Below, in pieces: positions 44,948-56,473 of a stretch of DNA of 64,000 bases. The DNA is from Galaxea fascicularis. Lineage: Eukaryota > Cnidaria > Anthozoa > Scleractinia > Euphylliidae. The notes under the pieces are model-generated. The model ran no database searches, was not told where the DNA came from, and saw only the letters and a list, made by a program, of their open reading frames with translations. Positions within the stretch are counted from its first letter, which is position 1. Each line of letters starts with the position of its first letter. The position numbers and the translations under genes are program-made. The stretch covers positions 15,429,026-15,493,025 of the forward strand of contig OX419335.1 of NCBI GenBank assembly GCA_948470475.1, read 5' to 3'.

Positions 44948-47900
44948 ATGCATTGCAAGCTGTTGATAGTCTTGTTTTGTTTGGCTTTTGCATCTCTGAT
45001 GAACAGTGCCGACAGTTTCACTGGCCCAGTTCCAGGCAAAAGAGAAGAGTTAATGAAGGTGAGGGCCGGGGAAGACCGTAATTTTAATAAGAACAGTTTA
45101 TGTTTTCACACCTTCACCTGTTAAGTGCTAAGCACCGACCGAGTAAAGACCAGTTCTTTTTCTTTTTCTTTTTCATTTTGCCCCGCTATGATTTGTTTCA
45201 CTTCAGTCTTTGTATTCTCGTGTATGCTCAGTTTATTTTAGAAACGGGTCGGTCACTTCAGATATAGGGAGTTTCAAAATTTCCTCCAACCGAATTAAAA
45301 CATCTTAGGATCACGGTGTGCCCGGACGGCGAAAATCAATGTTCAGTTTTATTTCTTCCCCGTAGAGGTTCCTGCTAACAACAATAGACAATAAGCACGC
45401 GGGCGACGATAGGAAGCGGTAAACGGCGGAAGCCTCTGCCATTAGGGACTTGTAGCACCGACGGTTTTGTAGACGGCTACGGAAACCGGAAATGAAGTCA
45501 AACACTTTTGCGCACGCGCGAGTGTCGCCTTCGTTGGGTTGCCGCCGTAGCGGGCTTCCCTACTACGGCAAACAGAGTATTTTGACGTAGTACCGACTAC
45601 GGGAGTTTTTGGTGAATGTTTTTTAAACATTTCAATCGATTTTTGCCTTTGCATCGAGAAAAGTAACTTCTTCCAACCGTAAATCATACGTTTAGGCCAG
45701 TTTTCTTAAGAATTGCTGTAACATTTGTGGGCTGTTTTCGTTTTTCCACAGGTATCGATGAGACATGTCGTCCCTCGAAAAGCGTCCCAACTAAGTTTGT
45801 TTACGTACATGTTGTTTTGCTTTTCGTTTCGATTCCTGTTTGATATTGAATGCTAACACTCTTTATTTAAACTACTTTCTAAATGCTTCGAAGAAAGCTC
45901 TTTGTTCGTGAGGTTTTACTACAAGAATTGTTCCAATGTTTATGATTATTTCATTCAACTTGCAAACTAGATCGGAAGGGTTGAATTTTAACACAACACT
46001 TCTTTGTTCCAAGATGAACTGGTCAAGGATCCCTAAAACCTCTGCCAGAATAGGAAGGTCGTTTTTATGGAACCTAAACTTCGCCAAGTACTCGTCGATC
46101 ATTTTGCATGTCGTCTAGATCAAAGAGTGGGTACTGCTCGTAAGGAAAATCTAAGTTAGTTGACCTGTATTTAAATCATACAAGAGGAGACACTCCTCGT
46201 CTAAAATCAGGCCATCATCGAATGCATAGAGTAACTGCTTTTTAGCCTCCTTTAGGGACATTTTTTGCCTAGTTTATCGCTATCTTTTCAGCTTGTTTCA
46301 CGCCGTAGCCACAAATTATTGTTGTTATTGCTAAACTATTTTCATTTTCTCGGGCTCTCGCACAGAGGGAGCCTGGTATCCCCAGTCTTCGCGCGATCTA
46401 GGTCGCCGTAGCCGTCCAAAAAACCTTCGGTGCTAAAAGTCCCTATATGTATCCAAGAAGGCGCTGGATTTCCGACGAAGACTGGACCTTGGTAGCATTT
46501 CAGTTGAATACATGTTCGTTAGCCATTGAAAAAGTGTACAGGTAGCAGTTTAAAGGGGGGATTTTTTTTTGGTTATTGAGATAGACTTTGGCACATTGTC
46601 AACTTAAGGTTTGTTGTGTACAGTGAAACCTGCGAGGCAAATGTGAAACAAAGCGAGGCAAATGTGTGTCGACACAAATGCAGTTTCAAAGGACCTCGTT
46701 GTTACTTACATAGGACACCCAACAAAGCACAGCTCACCCAACACAAGTTAGAGTTGCGTTCTCCTTCGTCGAACGCAACAAAACGGCCAAACATACAGTG
46801 CGACAAGAAAAACAAGTGTTCTCAGTTTCTGCTTGATCCTTTCAAAAAGTAAGGCAAAATGGAAATAGAGTTTGCTATAAATGTTTCTAAGATCACGGTC
46901 TGGTCACTTTTTTTTTCGCCGAGACAGCCGGGATAAATCAACATTTTTGGGTCATGCATCGAAACACCGCGATGAATGTTGATCTTGTGACATGCAAGAT
47001 ACTTTTCGAGAATTTTAACGGAAAGGAAACAGCGAGTGTCATTGAATGGTTCGATAGACTTCGACTGCAAACAGTTCAGCACCCCTTAACAGGGACACGA
47101 AACCAAGAGCCGTAATGGGACAGAGAGGGAGTCTTTGGGATATCTTAATTTCAAAAATTCTAACCTGATCAGAACAATCTAGGCAGAACGCGAACAATGC
47201 AGTACTTTTTGTCCCAACTTAGCACGTTTTTTGTCCCAACGAATGCAATACCACTTCCCGTCGCACAAACACTTGAATACTCCATTAAACTGAGACAAGG
47301 AGTCAACACAAGAATTCCAACTCCACGAAGTTTTGCCATATCTCAACCTTTATTAAAGCCTGAATACACTGCATATCGAAGTTAACCTGATTCAGCGAAA
47401 GGTTTTGAAACTCACAGAACTCGCTGCAATCTTCTGTGGTCCAAACGAGAGCTTTGATTGCATTTCACAAGCCTGATGTTAAATAACTTGTTTGTGCCTG
47501 AAATCCAGAAATCTGCAGTTGTTAAACCTCAACAAAGACTGAAAAAAGCATTTTGAAAACAAGCTACGTTCACTTTTCCGTTACGGCCGCCACCTTTGGC
47601 ATCTTTTCAACAAAGTTCGACCTTCTCCCAAGCCTCGCGCACACGGAAACGAGTCTCCCGGAAGACCGGAAGTTGCTTGCTTGTTTCTAAAAATAAATGT
47701 TTTGAAACTAAGATATCCCATACCCCATTACAAGACTCCCTCTCTGTCCTATTATGGCTCTTGACGAAACCTAATCACTGACTAAGGACAATGAAAATTG
47801 TAAACATTTATTTTTATTTTTGTAGACACCCATGAAACCGTGAATATCCGTAAACCACGAACAGTTGAAAAATAACCTCTGACAGTAATGGATCTGCCTC

Positions 47901-48502
47901 ATATAGCCTCTACTAACCTTCTATACTTGGATCTCTCACTCCTTCTCTTTCCCCGCTCCATTGTCCACCTCGCGCTCTTTTTTCCTCTCTCTCCAGGCTC
48001 CTTGTGACACAATGAGACCATCTGCGGAGGAGAGAGATTCGAACTTATCTAGCCTCCTACGTACGCCAGACCTTCTTGTGGCACGTCACGCAACCCCTCC
48101 CAGATTGTGTGACGAGCCAAAAGAAAGTCTGCGTAGGAGACTAGAACTTATCTAGCCACTACAGATTCGTTCGTATTTTTTTTGGCGTTTGGCACTTACT
48201 TTAAAAAAAAACGAGCACATTTATCTAACTTTTTCTTTGAACTTTCTTCAGCTTTTGTCTTATACACACTGATTTCCTCAAACGCGCGGCAAAACTGAGT
48301 GCGTTTTTGCCGCCCAGTTCAAAACTGTTATTAGAGTATCTCTGTTTTAGACATACATATGTTCTTGGATAAGTAAGTTTTCCTAAATTACATCTCTAAA
48401 TCGTTTCAGATAACACCACAGAACTACCGACGAAGCTTGTGCGCAGCTGCGCGTAACCTGAATTGCGGCCAGGAAATGCAAGACGAACTAGAAAACTGGT
48501 AA
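44948..48502 (+). CDS. Secreted C-x7-C peptide precursor 3 (two exons)
   Basis: Exons 44948-45058 and 48410-48502, phase-0 intron of 3.35 kb; product 67 residues. Signal peptide MHCKLLIVLFCLAFASLMNS, linker SFTGPVPGKREELMK with a Gly-Lys-Arg site, then ITPQNYRRSLCAAARNLN-C with cysteines at 48 and 56 and an acidic tail DELENW. Acceptor AAATCGTTTCAG, donor GTGAGG. The intron is long because it contains a PIF/Harbinger remnant (45263-46447) and a foldback element (47099-47770). AATAAA at about 48566. Paralogue of the genes at 26558 and 37913; family not recognised. Confidence 0.82.
45263..46447 (-). mobile_element. PIF/Harbinger-like transposon remnant
   Basis: Weak terminal repeats TATAGGGAGTTTCAAAA (left) and, inverted, TTTTAGTCCCTATA-like (GCTAAAAGTCCCTATA, right). 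On the minus strand 46262-45872 reads SLKEAKKQLLYAFDDGLILD, EECLLLYDLNT, then after frameshifts PLFDLDDMQND and AKFRFHKNDLPILAEVLGI. This matches the N-terminal part of Harbinger-type nucleases as I recall it. The catalytic part is absent. Located inside the intron of peptide gene 3. Confidence 0.6.
47099..47770. repeat. Foldback element with GGGACAGAGAGGGAGTC arms
   Basis: CCAAGAGCCGTAATGGGACA...GGGATATCTTAATTTCAAAA at the left is mirrored at 47699-47770. Arms about 60 bp, interior about 540 bp without recognised coding. In the intron of peptide gene 3. Confidence 0.7.
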
Positions 48503-50416
48503 AGAGACAGATGATACTCAGACGCTGAGCATTGCAGACAGTAATGAAGGAATGCAAGACACATAAATAAAATACGATAAAATAAAAAGTGGTAATACGT
48601 ATTGCAGTTATTATTTGGTTTGTCGTTGCGTGCGTCTGGTGACATGGCAAACAGTCAGAATCAAGCTTTAAAAGCAATCGTGTCATTTTAGATGTGGGTC
48701 ATTCCAACTCTAGTCGTTTCTCTGCAGACTGAGAGCTCCGCGTCGAAAATAGGGAAAGTGTTTATTGGTTTGTAATTTCCAATCCAGGCACTTCTTTGGA
48801 CGGATTGGAGTTTGTAGAGAAAAACACAATCTGAAATCCTAAAAGATTGTTTATAATTTTGAAACAGTTCATTCCCAGGCTCGAAAAATCATAGAAACGA
48901 CAACACTGCGCTTTGTTCGGAGTCTGACTTCCAACACGCACTGGTTCAATGATCTCTTAGTAGTTACACATGATTACTCAAGTGATTATGCAGATCCCTT
49001 TGCTGTCATCGTTGGTCGAAGATTGCATTTTATGTTGCTTCTGACGGAATAAGAATGAAAGAAAACACGCCGCCGAAAAGCGCTAAAGATGAAACCAAGA
49101 TCGAGGAAACACTAATTGTAAGAGAAAACTGTTTCTAATTCCGAAATGCTGCCAAGGTCAATACTGTTTGCGCTTGTCATAATACGAATTCAATCTGAAC
49201 GAACAGTGAACAACTACTCGAAAACCACATGCTTTTAATGCCGCTAAGAAAACTGATGCAAACTATTGAAATGTCAGCTGTAGCTTTAAACCTTTAAACC
49301 ATAAAATATCAGCACGTATACTCTCGACACTGTTCTCCATGCAGTTTCTATGGTGATGATAAGGAGAATTTCCAAACCCTTTAGACCCTAAGATCAACAT
49401 TTTATTGCTCATTTGCTGCCCCTAAACATTTTTGTTATAAAAGTAGTGGGGTGAAGTTGTTGAAATATCAAGAAAATTCCTCGTGTGATCCTGTTCTTAA
49501 TTCTCGTAACCACTCTGTTTTATATGGCGCTGACAGTACAAAGGAAAATTTGATGCTGGTTATCCTTAGGGTTTAAGGGAACAATGGATATCACGTGACC
49601 GAGGCATTTGACACCTTCAGGGAAAAGCGTTGGTAACCCTCAACTGAAAGCTATGGTTAGGTTGGGATTGTAGAATTAACGTCAGTTGCTTTGCCTTTTG
49701 GGACAGTTCTTTGGATTAGGGCTAGGTTGGCGTTAGGGGTGAGGTTTTGAGGTCCACAACTCACGTAAAAAGCATTCCCACCACACTGGACCACTTTGGA
49801 GAAACTAACCATACGGTGCTGTGCTTGTTGGACTCAAAATAGTCTGCACTAACTTGGTAATTTCAAAGCTTACCACCCCCTTTTCTTTCATTTGGCACGT
49901 TGATACCCGCATTGAGCTCTGCAAGACCCTTGCCAAATACCACCCCCTCTAAAACCTGGTCCTTTACTTAGTTTTACACGTTCTGGTGTTACTGCTCGCA
50001 CAGATTGTTATTAGTTTCGATAGTTTGCAGGATGAAAATCGGAAGATAACTACAAACAAGGTTTATGACTAAGGGGTTAAAAATCAGGAACTTCGTTAGT
50101 TGTTCATCACTTCCTTTTTCACGACCATTGATTGAGCAGAGCTATTATGGTCACTCTAAGGGGTTAAAGAGTTAAATTGCGTATAATTATGGCAGTTGCA
50201 TGGTTTTAGCGCATGGCGGGTGTTGGCAAGGCTGTTATTGTGTGACGAATATGGTCAGGTAAACTAACGCCCGAAACTGTCCTGAGGGGCTGCGACATCA
50301 TCACCATATAAATAAGGTAAAGTCATGTATCACAACGTATCGCTATGTAACGCCATGCAAATATAGATTACTTCATGGTTGGTGAGCACATACGATTTTT
50401 ATTCACGAGTTCTGAA
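48503..50416. other. Downstream flank of peptide gene 3, no other gene
   Basis: The 3-prime UTR with AATAAA at about 48566, then 1.8 kb without recognised exon, repeat or terminal repeat. Confidence 0.4.
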
Positions 50417-50712
50417 GAATAATATATATATTTAGGCAAGCCTAAAAGCGGAGCTCCACAGTTATTTCCTTAATATTAGCATTTACAGATAAACTAATAT
50501 GGCAATGCCACAGGACTCGAACCATGACTTCTCTATATTGTGATTATATATGTATATTTTTTTACTGTTTTGCTGCAGAGCCAAAGCCACCATTCAATCA
50601 AGTGCAAACGTAGATTTTGGAAATATCATTGGCCTTTAAGGCTCAGGAACTATATGATTATGATGAGCAAAAACTATTAACAAACTTTTCTTCATCACAG
50701 TTTAATTACATC

Positions 50713-51225
50713 TACCCTGCGTAGCAAACGTTTCCGTGGGGTTTCCACGCAAATTTCGATGTTTTGGGGCGAGAGCAAAAAAAGAAAGAGGGGGGAGGGG
50801 GAGAGGAGAAAAGGAAACGCTTGCAGACAAACCCCTGGAATTTGAAAACCGCCCACTTGTTCTGTCACGCCTGAGCGCGCTCACAGAGGTTTGAAGCTGT
50901 CATCGGCTGTCATAAATTGACCAATAAAATATTTCGTCTTCCGTAACGGAAGTGACCTTTCGCGGCACGTGCTAAACCAAAACAAACTTGACAAGATCCT
51001 AGATATTTGGGAAACAACACGCGTACGGTGGAGGAATCTCAATGAGTCCGAGCGACCAATGCAGGCTTTGTAGTTGCAATTTCAAAGTTAAATTTGATAA
51101 TTTAAGCCAAACAAGCTATATTTCAACAGAAAATCTATTCAATCCGTCGCAAAGGAAAATCAGGGCTTCAACGGGAAGCCGTTGAAGCCCTGATTTTTTC
51201 AGGCTTCTTCTTTCCAGTTGCTTAA

Positions 51226-51256
<31 letters not shown>

Positions 51257-51751
51257 ACTTGCACAATACTTTTCAGTGGACAAATTACGAGGATAACACA
51301 GTCTTCTTTCATAAGTGCTAAAACTTTAAAAAAAAATCAGACTTTTCCCAAATCCTGTGGGGAGTACAGCGAGTAGATCTCCTCTTGAGAAGAGCCGTTT
51401 CACAGAACACCTTTGTTCTTGTCGCAACTCGCGACTAAATCATTTAACGCTTTGTGCAAACGTGCTTGGAACTCGTCTTCTCTTTCTTCTGCCAAGTTGG
51501 ATTCTGGCAAAATCAGATCTTTGATGGGCACACGTCAATAACTGAGGACCTGGGACCAGAGCCGAGCCAATCACGAGCCCCGTTCGCTGGCGAACGGGGT
51601 TTTCAAATTCCAGGGGTTTGTCTGCAAGCGTTTCCTTTTCTCCTCTCCCCCTCCCCCCTTCTTTCTTTTTTTGCTCTCGCCCCAATTTTCGTGCGGCCAA
51701 AACATCGAAATTTGCGCGGAAACCCCACGGAAACGCCTGCTACACAGGCTA
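50713..51751. mobile_element. Mutator-like element 2 with 9-bp target duplication
   Basis: Inverted ends of about 150 bp (TACCCTGCGTAGCAAACG at the left, complement of TAGCCTGTGTAGCAGGCG at the right; both continue into TTTCCGTGGGGTTTCC and a polypurine GGGGGAGGGGGAGAGGAG). The flanks AATTACATC at 50704-50712 and 51752-51760 are a 9-bp duplication, absent in copy 1 of the host repeat at about 8190. Ends resemble those of 39102-40877. A SINE tail fragment lies at 51172-51263. No transposase. Confidence 0.85.
51172..51263 (+). repeat. SINE tail fragment
   Basis: CGTTGAAGCCCTGATTTTTT...GATGATCACTCTTCACTTGC is the same tail as at 5305-5379, without the tRNA-like head. Lies inside Mutator-like element 2. 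Confidence 0.7.
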
Positions 51752-52065
51752 AATTACATCTGATTACATTCACCGGCAATACAAGTGGTAAAAATCACTA
51801 AACTAGGTTAACAGTTCTAGTGTTCCACTATTAAATCCAACTTCACAACCGGTTATGTGTTTTGGCTGAGGAGTCACAAATCTTAGCATGTATCGGTGAC
51901 ATTTTAATCTATCAAAACAAAATATTTTACAAAAAAGCGCGATAAAACCCCAAAGTGAGCACTCTTCGAGACCGCCCATAAAAGAGCAAAAGTACTTTGC
52001 TCGCCTTATTTTGAACATTTTATGGTGTCATTCTTGTGACCTATTACAGTAAAGACGATAGAAAG

Positions 52066-52256
52066 TGTGGCGTGTCTTGCGTGACACTGCTGACCGCTGG
52101 ACACCAGGTCCCCCCAGCAATGTAACCAGGCCCTCAGCATTGTGTTGGCGCGTCTCGCAGCTCGGCTTCACGATCATTAAAAGTTTTCGTTATAAGTTTG
52201 TTTAGCTGTGTTTTAGTTCTGTTGTCTAGCTGTGATGGTTTTCGAACAACGCGACA
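52066..52256 (+). repeat. 5-prime LTR
   Basis: 191 bp, TGTGGCGTGTC...AACAACGCGACA. One extra C in a C-run and a G where the 3-prime LTR has T (GTTATAAGTTTG against GTTATAATTTTG). Confidence 0.95.
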
Positions 52257-52274
52257 TGGTGTCAGAAGTAGGAT
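52257..52274 (+). other. Primer-binding-site candidate
   Basis: TGGTGTCAGAAGTAGGAT directly follows the 5-prime LTR. It starts with TGG, the complement of the CCA end of a tRNA primer. I do not assign the tRNA. Confidence 0.6.
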
Positions 52275-52389
52275 CGACCTCTTTGCTAGAGGAGAAGCAA
52301 GACGAATTCACGCCGAAAAGGACAAGAACAAAGCCGACAGGACAAGAGAATATTCGTATCTGATTGCCGCCATATTGTATTTTGCAAAG

Positions 52390-53285
52390 ATGCCCGACAC
52401 CGAAGAACAAGCGGCTGCGCCACTGATAATGCCGCCAGCTAATCTTCCACCGCCGAAACCTCTCGTAATCGATGATAACCTAGCCACAAGTTGGAAACAG
52501 TGGAAGAAAATATGGCAGCGTTACGAAATCGCCGCCAGGATTTATCAACAATCTGACCTCGTGCGAGTTTCGACGTTACTGTCTGTCATCGGCGAGGACG
52601 CGGTCAAGATTTTCGATACGTTTACCTGGAGAGAAGGCGAACAGGATGAGAAAATGAAGGACGTGCTGGCGAAATTCGACGAGTATTGTGAACCGCGTAC
52701 ACAAGTAATTTACCAAAGATATCGCTTTAATAACAGAAAACAAGAAACTGGCGAGAGCATTGCCGCTTACATAACCGAGCTCCGCATGATTGCGAAGAAC
52801 TGTGCTCACGATGGCATCACGCCCGACGAAATTTTACGCGATCGCTTGGTCCTAGGCATTCGTGACGACAAAGTCCGAGAACGGCTATTACGAGTCACTG
52901 ACTTGACTCTACAGAAAGCATTAGACATATGCAAAGCGGCTGAACAGTGCACCTGAGGAGGTGGTTGGTGTGGTCAGAACCCGCAGAACCAAAGAAAGAC
53001 ACGGGACTCAACCGGCTACCGACCTGAATGTCGTTTTTGTGGTTACCATCATGCTACTCGCCAGTGTCCCGCCTATGGGCAAATCTGCCGTAAGTGCGGC
53101 CAAAAGAACCACTTCCAGTCTAAGTGCCGTTTAGCCAACCCGCAAGTAAATAATGTAGAAATACCAGAGGAGGTTTTCCGAATAGGCCAAGTTGGGGCTG
53201 GCTCACGTGCGATGATCACAATGGGAGTTGGTAAGTAGTCCACTGAGAGTCAAGTAACTTTCCAACTGGATACTGGTGCAGAATG
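52390..53285 (+). pseudogene. Gag with nucleocapsid and protease start, broken
   Basis: ATG at 52390 opens MPDTEEQAAAPLIMPPANLP and a capsid-like region (WKQWKKIWQRYEIAARI, RYRFNNRKQETGESIAAYI, RDRLVLGIRDDKVRERLL). TGA at 52954-52956 then interrupts the frame; beyond it lie two zinc knuckles (CRFCGYHHATRQC, CRKCGQKNHFQSKC), and after a further TAG the protease active-site string QLDTGAE, closed by TGA at 53283-53285. The first knuckle has one residue fewer than the usual spacing. Pol continues in another frame from 53276. Confidence 0.85.
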
Positions 53286-56200
53286 AATATAAGAAAGAAT
53301 ATAAGCGTGCCACAGGGGATACGGAATTGCAGCACGTCAAGTTCTGCTCCCACAAGTTTATCAAAACGTACACTAACGAACGTTACAAAATCCTTGGCTT
53401 TGCTGACATCCCTACATGGCGCCGTGGACATGCCACCGTATTGCAGTTTAACATCACAGAAGATGACCTAGCACCACTTTTATCCTACAAAGCGTGTATG
53501 GATCTGGGGCTTATCTCGATCAACGACAGTGACGACATGTTTTCCCCCACGCAGCGAGTCGGCTCCACGGCCGTCGCCCCTGATTTATTAGAAGAGTTTA
53601 AGGATGTATTTGAAGGACTGGGAGACCTCCCAGGACAGTACCACATAGCAACTGATGACACAGTGCGGCCGGTGATTCATCCACCTCGCAGGGTTCCAGT
53701 CGCTTTAAGGGAGCAAATCAAGAGTAAGCTAGACGAAATGGTAGACAGTGACGTCATCGCACCAGTAAATGAGCCTACCGAGTGGGTTTCCAGCATGTTA
53801 GTGGTGGCCAAGCCAAACAAACTGCGCATATGTCTTGATCCCCGTGATCTTAACAAAGCTATCTGTTGGGAGCATTATCAAATGCCCACTGTGGAAGAAG
53901 TAGTGACCAGGCTCACCCAAGCAAAGAAATTCACTGTGGTGGATGCTAAAGATGGCTTTTGGCAGAAACGTCTTGACACTGACTCCAGTTACAAAACCAC
54001 CTTCAACACACCATTTGGGCGTTATAGATGGAAGAGGATGCCCTTTGGGATCTGCTCAGCACCGGAGATTTGGCAACGCACAATCCATGAATTTGTGGAG
54101 GACCTTGAGGGGGTGGAAGTTATTGCGGACGACTTCTTGATTGCTGGATTTGGCACTACTGACGACGAAGTAAACCTGAGCCTGGAGAGAAACGAACGCG
54201 CGTTCCTTGAGAAGTGTCGCCAGTGGAACCTGAAGTTGAATCGAGCGAAAGTGCGTCGACAGCAGTCCAGTGTGAAATTTATGGGGCACCTACTCACCTC
54301 AGAGGGCCTCAAACCCGACCCCGACAAGATTCAAGCCATGTTGCAGTTGCCTGAACCCGAAGACCGACCTGCGTTAAAGAGGTTCCTAGGGATGGTCACG
54401 TACCTCTCAAAGTTTATGCCCCACCTTTCAGAGATGACTGAGCCCCTCAGACGCCTGGAGGACAAAGATGTGGAGTTCCAGTGGCTGGAGCAGCATGCAG
54501 TAGCCATGGCGACCATAAAGAAGTTCCTTACCGAGGCGCCTGTGCTCAAGTATTATGATGTTAGCAAACCTGTCACTGTGCAGTGCGATGCTAGCCAGTC
54601 TGGTCTAGGAGCAGTTCTTCTGCAAGATGACCAACCCATTTGTTATGCGTCCCGTGCCCTGACTGACACAGAAATGCGCTATGCGCAAATCGAAAAAGAA
54701 ATGCTGGCCATTGTCTGGTCCTGCGACAAGTTTGACCAATACCTGTATGGACGTGATACAGTAACTGTTGAAAGTGACCACGAGCCACTAAAATCTGTGT
54801 TTAAGAAAGAGATCCACAAGTCACCCAAGCGCCTACAGCGCATGCGTCTGGCGTTACAGAAGTACAACCTAGATGTACAATACAAAAAAGGGCACCTCAT
54901 GTATATTGCTGATACGCTTAGTCGAGCCTACATGAAAACAACAGAAGGAGCTCATTCAGAGCCCTGTGAGATTCGCGCCCTCGAGACGGTAGACCATGAA
55001 GAACATGTGCGAGTGGACACCCCTAAACGAGATGTGTTCCGGGAGCAAATAGCTGCAGACCCTGAAATCCAGGAGTTAATTCGTGTTATTGTGCAAGGTT
55101 GGCCAGAGAAGAAACACTGCCCACCTGCTGTTCGCCCTTACTATGATGAGCGCAGTGAGCTGATTGAGTCTCGAGGGTTGGTTTTCCGTGGTGAGCAGCT
55201 GGTAGTACCTCGATCGCTTCGCAAGGACATGCTGAATCAGACACACAGCAGTCACGTTGGCACTGGAGGTTGCATTCGTCGTTCACGCGAAATATTATAC
55301 TGGCCAGGAATGAGTGCCGAGATCCGTGATTTTGTCTCAAGATGCTCCACCTGCCAGACGTATAGACCAGCACAGGCTCGGGAAGAGCTGAACCCTCACG
55401 ACTTGCCCTCTCGCCCATGGGAAAAGATTGCAGCAGATTTGTTTGAATTGGGACATCAAACATTCCTGATCCTAGTAGATTACTGGTCCAACTATTTTGA
55501 AGTCGCGGAGATTCACACGAAGACGGCACACGCTGTGATTACGCAATTCAAGGTGCAGTTTGCTCGTCATGGGATTCCCGAGGTAGTAATCACTGACAAT
55601 AGCCCTGAATTCGCCAACGAAGCATTTGCAAAGTTTGCCAGTACATGGAAGTTCGAGTACCGAACGTCGAGCCCCCGATATCCACAGTCAAACGGTAAAG
55701 CAGAAAATGCTGTCAAAACGTGTAAAAGACTGTTAAGGAGAGCAAAGGAGGACAAGAAAGATCCCTTACTGGCAATTCTAGATTGGCGAAACACCCCAAG
55801 CGAGGTATTTGGCACCTCACCTGTTCAAAGGCTGATGGGTCGACGCACTCGCACACTACTGCCGACCTCCGAGAAGCTGCTTAAGCCTTCTGCTGACCAA
55901 GTGATAACCAGAAAGAACCTGGAAGCACAGAAAAGAGTGCAATCAACGCAGTACAACCGAGGCACAAAGAACCTGCCCCCCTTGCTGGTTGGAGATACTG
56001 TCCGAATGAAGCTTCCAGGTGAACAAAAATGGAGTCTCGGGGTCTGCACCCGTTCTCTCGGCAGGCGCTCTTATGAAGTTGAAGTTCAAGGCCGAACCTA
56101 TCGCAGAAACCGACGCCAACTGCGCTCTACTCCAGAACCACCGCCCAGGAACGGTGCTGAGGAAGTGACTCCGGAGCCGGCACAGGATGGAAGTAGCTCG

Positions 56201-56392
56201 CTTCCCACGCCAAGGCAAGAACACGAGCCGGAGCAGAGCACAAGTACAGGAGCGCATCCAGAAAATTCCTTACTGTTCCCAGCACCCGGTGAACCGGAGG
56301 AAATGTCAGAGACCCTCCCAAGTTTTGAACCAAGACACTCTGGTCGTATAAGACGCCCGCCTGCCTGGCATTTTCACTTAAACAATCTTTGA
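53276..56392 (+). CDS. Ty3/gypsy pol: RT, RNase H, integrase
   Basis: 1038 codons. Residues from about 1-75 are the back half of the protease (the DTG site is in the gag frame). RT follows: VSSMLVVAKPNKLRICLDPR, then GVEVIADDFLIAGFG near 283, with IADD as the catalytic box. RNase H: VTVQCDASQSGLGAVLLQD near 435 and SDHEPLK near 500. Integrase: a zinc HHCC region (HSSHVGTGG to CSTCQTY) near 655-700 and the DDE residues in AADLFE (about 720), TDNSPEF (about 772) and NGKAENAV (about 808). The C terminus is Pro/Glu-rich. The true N terminus is unclear: the first ATG lies past the protease site, so this frame alone would give a protein lacking protease. Confidence 0.93.
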   Translation: MQNEYKKEYKRATGDTELQHVKFCSHKFIKTYTNERYKILGFADIPTWRRGHATVLQFNITEDDLAPLLSYKACMDLGLISINDSDDMFSPTQRVGSTAVAPDLLEEFKDVFEGLGDLPGQYHIATDDTVRPVIHPPRRVPVALREQIKSKLDEMVDSDVIAPVNEPTEWVSSMLVVAKPNKLRICLDPRDLNKAICWEHYQMPTVEEVVTRLTQAKKFTVVDAKDGFWQKRLDTDSSYKTTFNTPFGRYRWKRMPFGICSAPEIWQRTIHEFVEDLEGVEVIADDFLIAGFGTTDDEVNLSLERNERAFLEKCRQWNLKLNRAKVRRQQSSVKFMGHLLTSEGLKPDPDKIQAMLQLPEPEDRPALKRFLGMVTYLSKFMPHLSEMTEPLRRLEDKDVEFQWLEQHAVAMATIKKFLTEAPVLKYYDVSKPVTVQCDASQSGLGAVLLQDDQPICYASRALTDTEMRYAQIEKEMLAIVWSCDKFDQYLYGRDTVTVESDHEPLKSVFKKEIHKSPKRLQRMRLALQKYNLDVQYKKGHLMYIADTLSRAYMKTTEGAHSEPCEIRALETVDHEEHVRVDTPKRDVFREQIAADPEIQELIRVIVQGWPEKKHCPPAVRPYYDERSELIESRGLVFRGEQLVVPRSLRKDMLNQTHSSHVGTGGCIRRSREILYWPGMSAEIRDFVSRCSTCQTYRPAQAREELNPHDLPSRPWEKIAADLFELGHQTFLILVDYWSNYFEVAEIHTKTAHAVITQFKVQFARHGIPEVVITDNSPEFANEAFAKFASTWKFEYRTSSPRYPQSNGKAENAVKTCKRLLRRAKEDKKDPLLAILDWRNTPSEVFGTSPVQRLMGRRTRTLLPTSEKLLKPSADQVITRKNLEAQKRVQSTQYNRGTKNLPPLLVGDTVRMKLPGEQKWSLGVCTRSLGRRSYEVEVQGRTYRRNRRQLRSTPEPPPRNGAEEVTPEPAQDGSSSLPTPRQEHEPEQSTSTGAHPENSLLFPAPGEPEEMSETLPSFEPRHSGRIRRPPAWHFHLNNL

Positions 56393-56460
56393 ACACTTGA
56401 GACACTTAATACTTTCTAGATTGAGCACTGAAACGTTTATGCTTGTTTCTTGTTTTTGTT

Positions 56461-56473
56461 AAAGAGAAGAGGA
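56461..56473 (+). other. Polypurine tract
   Basis: AAAGAGAAGAGGA (with one T before the LTR) sits just before the 3-prime LTR, the expected plus-strand primer. Confidence 0.7.
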
